Positions 1-7,235 of a stretch of 47,606 nt of DNA are shown here, in pieces (the first letter of the stretch is position 1; the number at the start of each line of letters is the position of its first letter). Origin of the DNA: Saprospiraceae bacterium (GTDB lineage: Bacteria; Bacteroidota; Bacteroidia; Chitinophagales; Saprospiraceae); contig JALHQW010000059.1 of NCBI GenBank assembly GCA_022841745.1, positions 1 to 47,606 of the forward strand. Direction: 5' to 3'. The notes under the pieces were generated by a model. That model did no database searches. It was not told where the DNA came from and worked only from the letters and a program-made list of their open reading frames with translations. A program made the position numbers and the translations under genes.

Positions 1-107
1 CATTGTACTATTTTTTAATGGTGAAACAATCCTCAAGTGTAACGCTCTTCCTTAACTTTGACTTGGGCAGGATTTGGGGGGGTGGGCTGGCGGTTGCCGA
101 AGGCTTA

Positions 108-195
108 GTTCAACAAAGGCTTGCTGTCCATGCCGCCGAACAGTCAGCCCGCAAACCCAACGCACGGCGGCACGGCAGCAAGCCAACCGTTAAAT
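108..195 (-). other. attC-like bulged hairpin, left copy
   Basis: Read on the minus strand this 88-nt segment starts ATTTAAC (195-189) and ends GTTGAAC (114-108), fitting the integron attC R boxes RYYYAAC and GTTRRRY. Inside are a short unpaired spacer (4 and 3 nt) and a 20-bp stem made of 118-126 with 176-184, 128-132 with 171-175 and 133-138 with 165-170. One base, the A opposite position 127, is extrahelical. The terminal loop is 139-164. One wobble pair forms on the minus strand and would be an A-C mismatch on the plus strand, so the minus strand folds better. A second hairpin of nearly equal length and the same plan lies at 47227-47313. No integron integrase is visible, so attC is a structural inference; a terminator or an insertion-sequence end is the main alternative. 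Confidence 0.42.
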
Positions 196-263
196 AACCA
201 TGAAACTCCTCTCCCTTCTATTTCCCTGCCTCCCCCGTAAAAACCCGCAAAAACCCCACCCAC

Positions 264-449
264 CGAGTCCCCCAACCCCAAATTGAGGTTCCCCAACCCC
301 ACCGTCGGGTTCCCCGACCCGAACTTGAGGTCCCCCAACCCGAAATTCAGGGTCATACAACCCCAAATTCAGGTTGATAGACCCGAATTTGAGGTTCACC
401 GACCCCACCGTGGGGTTCACCGACCCGAAATTCGGCCTTTTTTGAAATC
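264..449 (-). repeat. 21-bp-period array of 15-bp dyads, left copy
   Basis: About eight units follow each other every 21 bp (one unit is 22). On the minus strand each unit is a 15-16 nt imperfect palindrome of form ACC-N9-GGT, for example ACCCCACGGTGGGGT, separated by 6-nt spacers such as CGGTGA, CTATCA, TGTATG or TTGGGGG. Units differ mainly in their centre while the ACC and GGT ends stay fixed. Because 21 is divisible by three, reading frames stay open on both strands across the array, which makes spurious ORFs with a heptapeptide period. Twenty-one bp is about two helical turns, so all dyads would lie on one face of the DNA. Function unknown. Confidence 0.85.
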
Positions 450-481
450 AGGATTTTTACAAGCAACTGATAATCAGCTTT

Positions 482-530
482 TTATAAAAAAGAGGGGGGT
501 TTTTCGGACAGTTGCCGAAAAATCCCCCTT
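482..530 (-). terminator. Rho-independent terminator of the 555-1064 gene
   Basis: On the minus strand, 25 bases after the stop codon, a 15-bp stem (529-515 with 507-493, one G-U pair) with loop CAACTGT is followed by TCTTTTTTATAAA. The hairpin is retained in the inverted repeat copy at 46889-46932. Confidence 0.85.
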
Positions 531-554
531 TCTGAAGCTGCTGCGTTGGCGCCA

Positions 555-1064
555 TCACCCTGCCGGAGGAGGGGTAGGAGGAGGTGTGCCGCCCGTGGCA
601 TCGCCGCTGCTGCTGGGGCGCTTGAAGAACTGGGCCAGTTCCTGCCGCTTCACGCTGTAACCGTCCTCCTCGGTGTCGTCCATGTACTGCGTGTACTTGT
701 AATCCACGAGGCCGTTCTGGTAATTGTCGAAGTCGTGCAGGATTTTGGTGTTCTGCAATTTGCCCACCATGCTCATCAGGCGGTTAATCCAGCCTTCGAT
801 GGTGACCCGGTCGGCATAGTCGGCCTCGAACTCCGCCCAGTCCACTTGGGGGCTGCTGAGGTTCGGCTCCGACTTGCGGTAGTCCATGACCTTGTTGGCG
901 AAGAGCTTGTTGCCTTCGTCAATACTGCCATACTTCTGGCGCTCTTCGGGGCTGAGGTTTACCACATAATTTTCAAGTACCGTGTCAATGTCGTCAATTT
1001 GCTTGCTGACGTTGTCCTTGTGTTCAGCGGTGATGTGTTTTACGATTAGGTTGTGTAAAGGCAT
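555..1064 (-). CDS. Conserved hypothetical protein with proline-rich tail
   Basis: A protein of about 169 residues, mostly charged and predicted helical, without signal peptide or membrane segment. It resembles a family of small unannotated Bacteroidota proteins that I cannot name or assign a function. The last 11 or so residues are a low-complexity tail (GGTPPPTPPPAG), and that same tail is what survives in the inverted copy at the other end of the window. The ATG at 1064 is chosen because an upstream in-frame ATG at 1127 is less likely: a good promoter (1145-1175) places transcription start near 1139 and the extra residues look unlike protein. The gene is followed by a terminator, a palindrome array and an attC-like hairpin, the order expected of an integron gene cassette. 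That reading is inference. Confidence 0.75.
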   Translation of the reverse strand: MPLHNLIVKHITAEHKDNVSKQIDDIDTVLENYVVNLSPEERQKYGSIDEGNKLFANKVMDYRKSEPNLSSPQVDWAEFEADYADRVTIEGWINRLMSMVGKLQNTKILHDFDNYQNGLVDYKYTQYMDDTEEDGYSVKRQELAQFFKRPSSSGDATGGTPPPTPPPAG

Positions 1065-1144
1065 GTTGTTTGAATTGTTTGGTTTGATAAAATTGAATCG
1101 CTGCTTGCCTTTTTGGCGGGGAGCCAACAGGGGAAGCAGTGCTA

Positions 1145-1175
1145 CAAATATAATACAATCTTAATGTATAACAAA
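1145..1175 (-). promoter_or_regulatory. Bacteroidota-type promoter for 555-1064
   Basis: On the minus strand a -33 element TTTG (1175-1172), a 19-nt spacer and a -7 element TATATTTG (1152-1145) match the Bacteroidota consensus TTTG-N19-21-TANNTTTG. Predicted start of transcription is near 1139. Confidence 0.7.
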
Positions 1176-1430
1176 TAGCTTGGGCTATCTCGTTGAAATT
1201 TTTCATTGAGGTCGTGATGATATTTATGGTAAGCATGAATGCAAGCTAGCGAATTTGGCGGAATTCGTGCATGCAATAACAGCGGGATTCATGCCCTGCT
1301 TCACAGGAATAGTGGGGGACGTGGTGCCTTTTCCAGACCGCATTTGGCTTCAAATGGTGACCGCACAGCCTTAAATGGCCGGAAACTCCAAAGGGTTTAG
1401 GCATGGCATGTAAAGCCCGAATTTATTTTC

Positions 1431-1444
1431 AGCGAAAATTCGCT
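1431..1444. promoter_or_regulatory. Palindromic operator, copy 1
   Basis: AGCGAAAATTCGCT has 6-bp inverted arms around a 2-bp centre. The identical 14-mer recurs at 1497-1510. Position upstream of the promoter suggests a dimeric repressor such as a TetR-family fatty-acid regulator; the regulator gene is not in view. Confidence 0.65.
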
Positions 1445-1463
1445 AAAAAAATAACCCAACATC

Positions 1464-1494
1464 TTGCACAGCCGCAAAACTGCCCGTACCTTCG
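1464..1494 (+). promoter_or_regulatory. Promoter of the acyl-CoA dehydrogenase gene
   Basis: TTG (1464-1466), a 20-nt spacer and TACCTTCG (1487-1494), one mismatch from TANNTTTG. Predicted transcription start near 1501 falls inside operator copy 2, so a bound repressor would block it. Confidence 0.55.
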
Positions 1495-1496
1495 CC

Positions 1497-1510
1497 AGCG
1501 AAAATTCGCT
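1497..1510. promoter_or_regulatory. Palindromic operator, copy 2
   Basis: A second exact AGCGAAAATTCGCT, 66 bp from copy 1 and overlapping the predicted transcription start of the dehydrogenase gene, with flanking bases (CAGCG..CTAAAA) also shared. The exact duplication argues for a real binding site. Confidence 0.68.
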
Positions 1511-1542
1511 AAAATTCATCCATCACAAATCCATCATCCATC

Positions 1543-3330
1543 ATGCAAGACACACTTGTCAAGTCGAACGTCCTTAAAGGCGGCGCATTCATCATCAAGG
1601 AAAGCGACGCTGCCGATACCTTCATCCCCGAAGACATCAACGAAGAACAGGCCATGGCCCGCCAGATGGTGCGGGACTTTGCTACCGAAGCAGGAGAAAA
1701 GGCACACAAACTTGAATACCAGGTAGAGCTAATGGAAAAAGCGGGCGAACTCGGCCTGCTCGGCTGCCACATACCCGAAGAATACGGCGGCACCCTGCTC
1801 GATACCAATGCCAACACCTTCATCAGCGAGGAACTTGGGCGCATGGGTGGCGGCTTTGCCACTACCATTGCAGCGCACACGGGCATCGGCATGTTGCCCA
1901 TCCTTTATTTCGGCACAGAGGAACTGAAGCTGAAATACCTCCCAAGGCTTGCTTCTGGAGAATGGAAAGCTGCCTACTGCCTCACCGAACCCGGCAGCGG
2001 TTCGGATGCCCTCGCAGCCAAGACCCGTGCCGACCTCAGCGCCGACGGTTCCCACTACGTTATCAACGGACAGAAGATGTGGATTTCCAATGCCGGCTTT
2101 GCCAATATGTTCATCGTCTTTGCACAGATTGACGGCGACAAGTTCACGGGCTTCGTGGTAGAGGCCACAACGCCGGGCATCACGCTCGGTGCCGAAGAAC
2201 AGAAAATGGGCATCAAGGGCAGCAGCACTCGTCAAGTATTTTTTGAAAACGTACAGGTGCCCGCCTCCAACGTGCTCGGCCAAATTGGCAAGGGCCACCT
2301 CATCGCCTTCAACGCCCTGAACATCGGGCGTTTCAAGCTCGGCCTCATGTGCATGGGTGGCGCCAAAAAGGCCATTGCCGCCAGCGTGAAGTATGCCAAC
2401 GAGCGCAAGCAGTTCGGCGAGACCATCGGCAGCTTCGGGGCCATCAAGCACAAGCTGGCAGAGCAGACCATCCGCAACTTTGCGGTGGAAAGTGCCTGCT
2501 ACCGCATCTCCGACCTGATGGAAGACAAGAAGAACGCCCTCATGGAACAGGGTGACAGCTATGCCGATGCCACCCTCAAGGCAGCCGAGGAGTATGCCAT
2601 CGAATGCGCCATCATCAAGGTGTATGGCTCCGAGGTAACCGACTACGTGGTGGACGAAATGGTACAAATCCACGGCGGATTGGGCTTCTCCGAGGAAATG
2701 GGCGCTGCCCGTGCGTACCGGGATGCCCGCATCAACCGCATTTACGAAGGCACCAACGAAATCAACAGGATGCTCATGGTTTCGCAGTTGCTGAAGCGGG
2801 CCATGAAGGGTCAGCTGGACATGGTCGGCCCGGCTTGGGAAGTGCAGAAGGAGCTTGCGTCCATGCCCTCGTTCGAGAGCGTGAGCGGCCTCTATGCCGA
2901 AGAGAAAAAAGCGTTGAAGGATTTCAAGAAAATCGTCTTGATGACCGCAGGTGCCGCTGTTAAGATGCAGATGGAGGGCCAGCTCGACATCAAGGAAGAG
3001 CAGGAAATCGTGATGAACGTGGCTGATATGATGATTGATGTCTATGCCGCCGAGTCGCTACTGCTGCGGACAGAGCGCCTGAACGACATGCCTGGCAAGG
3101 CGCAAGACCAAGCTATTTACGAGGCCATGCTCAAGGTATTCTTCAATGATGCCACCAGCCGCATCACCAAGGCTGCCACCGACGCTATTGCTTCTTTCGC
3201 CGAAGGCGACCTGCTAAAGACCTTCCTCATGGGCATTAAGCGCTTTACGAAGTATCCGCCCGTGAACGTGAAAGTCGCCCGCCGCCTTGTGGCTGATACG
3301 CTCCTTGCGGCTGACGATTATTGCTTTTGA
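1543..3330 (+). CDS. Acyl-CoA dehydrogenase, long form
   Basis: FAD-dependent enzyme that removes two hydrogens from an acyl-CoA, the first step of fatty-acid beta-oxidation, passing electrons to electron-transfer flavoprotein. It shows the N-terminal helical domain, the substrate/FAD signature YCLTEPGSGSDA, and a C-terminal domain with RIYEGTNEINRM in which Glu402 is the expected catalytic base. At 595 residues it is about 200 longer than short- and medium-chain enzymes, the extra part being a C-terminal helical domain as in VLCAD/ACAD9-type proteins, so a long-chain or membrane-associated substrate is likely. It stands alone, with no thiolase or hydratase beside it. Two operators cover its promoter, and a strong terminator follows. 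The ATG at 1543 sits downstream of a run of ATCCATC words, a spacer type common in this genome. Confidence 0.93.
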   Translation: MQDTLVKSNVLKGGAFIIKESDAADTFIPEDINEEQAMARQMVRDFATEAGEKAHKLEYQVELMEKAGELGLLGCHIPEEYGGTLLDTNANTFISEELGRMGGGFATTIAAHTGIGMLPILYFGTEELKLKYLPRLASGEWKAAYCLTEPGSGSDALAAKTRADLSADGSHYVINGQKMWISNAGFANMFIVFAQIDGDKFTGFVVEATTPGITLGAEEQKMGIKGSSTRQVFFENVQVPASNVLGQIGKGHLIAFNALNIGRFKLGLMCMGGAKKAIAASVKYANERKQFGETIGSFGAIKHKLAEQTIRNFAVESACYRISDLMEDKKNALMEQGDSYADATLKAAEEYAIECAIIKVYGSEVTDYVVDEMVQIHGGLGFSEEMGAARAYRDARINRIYEGTNEINRMLMVSQLLKRAMKGQLDMVGPAWEVQKELASMPSFESVSGLYAEEKKALKDFKKIVLMTAGAAVKMQMEGQLDIKEEQEIVMNVADMMIDVYAAESLLLRTERLNDMPGKAQDQAIYEAMLKVFFNDATSRITKAATDAIASFAEGDLLKTFLMGIKRFTKYPPVNVKVARRLVADTLLAADDYCF

Positions 3331-3354
3331 AAAAAATTAGGTTAGTGTATAGCA

Positions 3355-3399
3355 ACAGGGGTTCTCGGCGACTTGGCCGGGAACCCCTGTTTTTTTTTT
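3355..3399 (+). terminator. Terminator of the acyl-CoA dehydrogenase gene
   Basis: Stem ACAGGGGTTCTCGGC with GCCGGGAACCCCTGT (one wobble pair), loop GACTTG, then ten T. In the opposite direction there is no T run after the stem, so it should act mainly rightward. Confidence 0.9.
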
Positions 3400-3426
3400 C
3401 CATAAAGGCAGTCGCAACCGTTGCAC

Positions 3427-6400
3427 TCAAAAGTCCATGCCAATGGAGAAATAGAGCTTGGGGTCTTGTACTACCCTTGTCTCTACGCCCCAGGCATAAT
3501 CCAGGCGCACCATATAGCCGAACAGCAGCGTCCTGAGTCCCGTGCCATAGCCAAAGATGAGCGGGTCTCGGAAGTAGTTGACCTTGATGCTCACGTTGTT
3601 GCCGTTAACTTCGTATGTGTTGAGTGGACTTTGCTCGTTAAAGGGGTTGAGGCCCTGCCAAGCCGTGCCAATGTCGAAGAAGCCCACGATTTGGAAATTG
3701 CGGACGAAATTGCTCTGGCTGCGTGGAAACAAGTAGCGGAACACGGGCACCCTTAATTCGCCATTGAACATGGCGTAAGAATTGCCGTTCCGGGCATTCA
3801 TCTTGAAGCCACGGGCGTTGGTGGCCACCGTTCGGAAAGCGAAGCTTTCGGCGTCAGGAAGGGAGATATTGTTGTCGAACTGCGGAAACATCCAATTGTC
3901 CGTGCCGCCAAGCATGTACAGGATTTTTTCCTTTCCAAAAGAAGTTGCGCCAGCAAAGCGGCCTGCCAGCACCGACCATTTCATCAGCCGCTGGTAGTGC
4001 CTGAAATCGGCACCCAATATTGTCATGAAGCCGTTGTTCAGCTTGAACTCGGGGTTTTCTCCCAAATTGACCCGCAATCCTTTAATCACCTCCGCAAATA
4101 CCTTGTAGCGGGTGCCGTTCTTGACGTTCAGCGCTATGTCGAGGGTATTGTCGAAGACATACTCGCCTTTCAGTCCAAGGCGCTGGGTACGAAGGGGATC
4201 AGCCAAAAGCGAGATAGCGTCCGAGGCGAGGTAGTTCGAGTTGTCCATCCTGAAAGTAGCCGTGCCCCGTAGGCTTGTGAAAACATCCAATGGATAGCGA
4301 ACTTGGTATTGTGTCAGGAAAATCCGGTTTTCATATTTATAGGGCGAATCGGAAAACGCTGCGGATGGCGGAAAAGGAGAAGGCAGTGGCGTCGTTGGCA
4401 ATGGTATGCCAGATTGGGGCTGGTTCGGGTCGTCGGAAAAGCGCAGGCGACGGTAGTACGTGTTGATGCGCTTGTCCATCCGCTTCTTTTTGTTGTTGAA
4501 TGTGAGGAAATATTCAGCACCATTGAAAGAGGTAGGCACCCGCACACCTCCTTCAAACTCATAATCTTCAAATAAGTCCTTAAAATTGGCTTTCAACAAG
4601 ATGCCCGGTGGCGGATAGCCAAAGTCTTGTGGCACGCCAGCATAAGAGTTCAGCCCGTCGAACAAGATGCCGTTGTCGAGTTGCGTGGTCACGTAGTCCG
4701 TCCGGAACTTCAAGCGATAGGGAATGATGCGGCTGGAGCGGAACTCCTGCATTTTGGGCTTTGCTGAGGTTTCATCCGGGATGACCGGGAGATAGACCAA
4801 TGGCTGCACGATTTCCGGGGCAATTTCACCGGGGTCTGTAGTGGGCTGTTTGGGGGCTGGGCTGGTGCGGGTAGGCACCTCTTCATCGTCAAACTCGCTT
4901 TGGAAAAGGTAATTGTCAATGTCAATCTTGCCTGTGTCCTGCTTTTCGGGCGGGAAGTTTGACGTGTCAATGGGTTTGTCGTCCACCTCATCCAATACTT
5001 TTTTTTGCGGTGGTTCAATTTTGGGCGTAGGCTTTTCTTGTACGACCTGTACCCGCTTTCGTTGGAACATGGTCAGTTTTGTAGCGGCCATTTCATCGGG
5101 TTTTGTCTCCCCGACATAAACTTGGTAGCGCCCCTCCCGCTGTTGCAACTCCGCAAAGCGCCCGGCCCTGCGGGCCTTGCTCTGTTCCACGATGTTCCGG
5201 TCGTAGTTGCTGGAAAAATGGTTCACCGCCCTTTGTTTGATGATGGCCTCCTGCCAAACGGAATCCACCTGTGCCAAGGCCACACTGTCGAGAACGCTGG
5301 TAATCAGTGTGTCGGCGTGTAGGCGCACGATATTGCCGTCCTTGTAGCGGATGGCGTTCACGTAGTGGTGGATATAGTCTTCAAGCAAACCTGTTTTGCG
5401 ATTGAAAACGCCAGTTTCGTCCGAGATAAAGCTAAACCAAGTCGAATCAATGGTGACAGGGTTCCGCTCATCGGCATGTGGAGTATGGGTCACTTGTACC
5501 AGTTCACCCGTGGAGCCGAAGCCTATGGAGTCAAGGTTGAGGTAGAAAATATCGAAATGCTGGATGGGCAGCACCGAATCGAGCGCAACGAGGGTATTGA
5601 GCGAATCGGGGCGGTTGGAGGCGAAGATTATGCCCCGCTGGCCACGTATTTGCGTGAAGCAGGCATCGAGATCGTCCCAAATATCCGTTGTCAGGCGTTG
5701 CGCTTGGCGGTTCAGCAGGTAATAGACGAAAAGGTCTGATTGCCCCCGTATGGCTGCCGATAGCACGAGGTCGTTCGGGCTGCCAAAGTCCATGCTATAG
5801 ATCCGCTGGAACTGGTTGGGCATCTCGTCCAACGTGTGCTTCTTCGTCAAAACGTCGTAACGCAACAGCTTGATGACGTCCCTTTTCTCGTACATCACTG
5901 CCAGTTCCGCGTTTGTGGGACTCCATGCAATGAGCGGATAATTGTAATCAGTAGCCTGTATGGGGTTGCGGGAGCCGCTTCTGAATACCAGCTTCCGCTC
6001 GCCCGAATTCAGGTCTTGCACCCAGACCCGCTGGCGGCCAATTTCGTTGGTCACGTAGGCAATGCGCTGCCCATCTGGGCTGATTTTCAACTGGCTGATG
6101 GGCAAGTTTCGCTTGTTCTTGATGGGGATTTCCTTGCCTGTTGGCTTTACAAACTCCTTGGCCTCGGCATCGTAGCGGGCCTTGAAACTTTTGTACCAAC
6201 CATCAACCGTCTTGTAGTAGGTATTGCCAAGCACATATAGAAACCCGCTCTCGATGCTGCGGTTGATGCGGGTAAGGTAAAGCAGGTTGGACACCGTTGA
6301 ATGGCCATACTGCTGTCCGATATAATACCAAAGGGAATGACCCGCCAATTTTGGGTTTGCTTCGGCCATGTCCTCAAAATCTTCGTATTTGCCAGAAAGG

Positions 6401-6999
6401 AACATGTCCCGAAGCTGGTTGTCAAGGTCGGTGTTCCATTCGTTCCCAACATAAGAAATCAGGCCGTCTTTAAACCATTCAGGCAGGTTCATCATCACGG
6501 CGTTCTGCACGATTTCCTGTAAGTTGGAGCCAAATAGCATGGCATTCAGGTAAACGCTGGCAACGCCCTCCCGAATCTGGCGGCGGAGGTCGTTGTGGTC
6601 GCCGTTGAAAAAGACGAACATCTTGTTGCCCACAATCTTCGTCTGGCCGCCTGTATTCACGAATGCCTCCTCGCTGCCAATATTGCTCTGCTTCAGGTCG
6701 GTGATGTCCTTATAGACGATGATTTCAATCTTGTCGTTCATTCGGTGCTCCAAGATGCCCTGTATTTCAAAGAAATCATACTCGGCCATCTGCACCACGG
6801 CCTGCCCAATGAGGCGCCCCTCCCCATACCAGTAGGTGATGAAATTGCGGCTCTCGTACTGGGACCACTCGGCGAAATCCTGATGGAACTGTACCCGGTT
6901 CTTGCCGAACTCGGTCTGGGTCGTCTGGCTGCTCGCATATTGGGCGAAGCCCAATAAAACGAGTAGGAATAAGAGGCGGATTGGGTAAATCTTGCGCAT
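3427..6999 (-). CDS. Envelope protein: peptidase_MA-like, TolB-like propeller and beta-barrel
   Basis: A 1190-residue exported protein. Residues 1-24 are a signal peptide (hydrophobic run then ASS). Residues 30-285 look like a gluzincin (peptidase_MA-type) domain: LPEWFKDGL fits the family's second motif, but where HExxH is expected the sequence reads RRQIREGVA, so the zinc site appears lost. Residues 290-580 carry repeats such as ISPDGQRIAYVTNE typical of TolB/WD40-like beta-propellers. A proline- and charge-rich linker (about 650-770) leads to a C-terminal region of alternating strands ending in Phe (LYFSIGMDF), as in outer-membrane barrels. The whole may be a periplasmic propeller tethered by its own barrel. 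A possible -7 element TATTTTTG lies near 7098-7105. Exact role unknown. Confidence 0.8.
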   Translation of the reverse strand: MRKIYPIRLLFLLVLLGFAQYASSQTTQTEFGKNRVQFHQDFAEWSQYESRNFITYWYGEGRLIGQAVVQMAEYDFFEIQGILEHRMNDKIEIIVYKDITDLKQSNIGSEEAFVNTGGQTKIVGNKMFVFFNGDHNDLRRQIREGVASVYLNAMLFGSNLQEIVQNAVMMNLPEWFKDGLISYVGNEWNTDLDNQLRDMFLSGKYEDFEDMAEANPKLAGHSLWYYIGQQYGHSTVSNLLYLTRINRSIESGFLYVLGNTYYKTVDGWYKSFKARYDAEAKEFVKPTGKEIPIKNKRNLPISQLKISPDGQRIAYVTNEIGRQRVWVQDLNSGERKLVFRSGSRNPIQATDYNYPLIAWSPTNAELAVMYEKRDVIKLLRYDVLTKKHTLDEMPNQFQRIYSMDFGSPNDLVLSAAIRGQSDLFVYYLLNRQAQRLTTDIWDDLDACFTQIRGQRGIIFASNRPDSLNTLVALDSVLPIQHFDIFYLNLDSIGFGSTGELVQVTHTPHADERNPVTIDSTWFSFISDETGVFNRKTGLLEDYIHHYVNAIRYKDGNIVRLHADTLITSVLDSVALAQVDSVWQEAIIKQRAVNHFSSNYDRNIVEQSKARRAGRFAELQQREGRYQVYVGETKPDEMAATKLTMFQRKRVQVVQEKPTPKIEPPQKKVLDEVDDKPIDTSNFPPEKQDTGKIDIDNYLFQSEFDDEEVPTRTSPAPKQPTTDPGEIAPEIVQPLVYLPVIPDETSAKPKMQEFRSSRIIPYRLKFRTDYVTTQLDNGILFDGLNSYAGVPQDFGYPPPGILLKANFKDLFEDYEFEGGVRVPTSFNGAEYFLTFNNKKKRMDKRINTYYRRLRFSDDPNQPQSGIPLPTTPLPSPFPPSAAFSDSPYKYENRIFLTQYQVRYPLDVFTSLRGTATFRMDNSNYLASDAISLLADPLRTQRLGLKGEYVFDNTLDIALNVKNGTRYKVFAEVIKGLRVNLGENPEFKLNNGFMTILGADFRHYQRLMKWSVLAGRFAGATSFGKEKILYMLGGTDNWMFPQFDNNISLPDAESFAFRTVATNARGFKMNARNGNSYAMFNGELRVPVFRYLFPRSQSNFVRNFQIVGFFDIGTAWQGLNPFNEQSPLNTYEVNGNNVSIKVNYFRDPLIFGYGTGLRTLLFGYMVRLDYAWGVETRVVQDPKLYFSIGMDF

Positions 7000-7174
7000 A
7001 AGGCAATTTTTATAATTTGGCAGTCAGCCTTTTGGGGTTGGCAGCCCAGTATTGGTCAGTAAGAACAACGCTTTGTTGGTGCAATCTCAGCGCTTGCTAT
7101 CAAAAATACAACTGTGAGGGAAAATGTTTTGATGACAATTGACAAATATGGTTTTTGATGCCCTATAATGTCAA

Positions 7175-7210
7175 AACGCCACGGCAGCGCAATCTTACTG
7201 CCGTGGCGTT
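7175..7210 (-). terminator. Terminator of the HtrA-type protease gene
   Basis: Perfect 13-bp stem AACGCCACGGCAG / CTGCCGTGGCGTT, 10-nt loop, followed on the minus strand by TTTTGACATT, 26 bases past the protease stop codon. Confidence 0.85.
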
Positions 7211-7235
7211 CCCTATTATTAGGCTTTGAAAAACG

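Larger units (their letters stand above)
188..592 (-). repeat. Long inverted repeat, left copy
   Basis: This stretch is repeated in inverted orientation at 46826-47234 with scattered substitutions and a few one-base indels. Read on the minus strand it holds in order: the last 11 or so codons and stop of the gene at 555-1064, a rho-independent terminator, a spacer containing GATTATCAGTTGCTTG, a 21-bp-period palindrome array, a purine-rich tail GGGGGAGGCAGGGAAATAG, and TTATTTAACG, the first half-site of the attC-like hairpin. Homology therefore runs from inside a coding sequence to the base of the hairpin, so the repeated unit is larger than a simple minisatellite. Confidence 0.9.
1065..1542. 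other. Intergenic region between divergent genes
   Basis: No credible gene. It holds the promoter of the leftward gene (1145-1175), two copies of a palindromic operator (1431-1444 and 1497-1510) and the rightward promoter of the acyl-CoA dehydrogenase (1464-1494). Around 1237-1268 is a loose inverted repeat (GCGAATT/AATTCG) of unknown role. The spacer just before the start at 1543 is a degenerate run of the word ATCCATC. Confidence 0.7.

Noticed and set aside
3-197. ORF at the left window edge
   Set aside because: It runs through the attC-like hairpin and into the repeat tail and shows no recognisable protein pattern.
264-449. CRISPR array
   Set aside because: The units are adjacent with 6-nt spacers that are partly alike, the repeats vary, and no cas genes are near.
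283-660. ORF across the 21-bp repeats with a PNPTVGF heptapeptide period
   Set aside because: The period is a multiple of three, so frames stay open on both strands; there is no start context, and the ORF runs through a terminator into the antisense of a gene.
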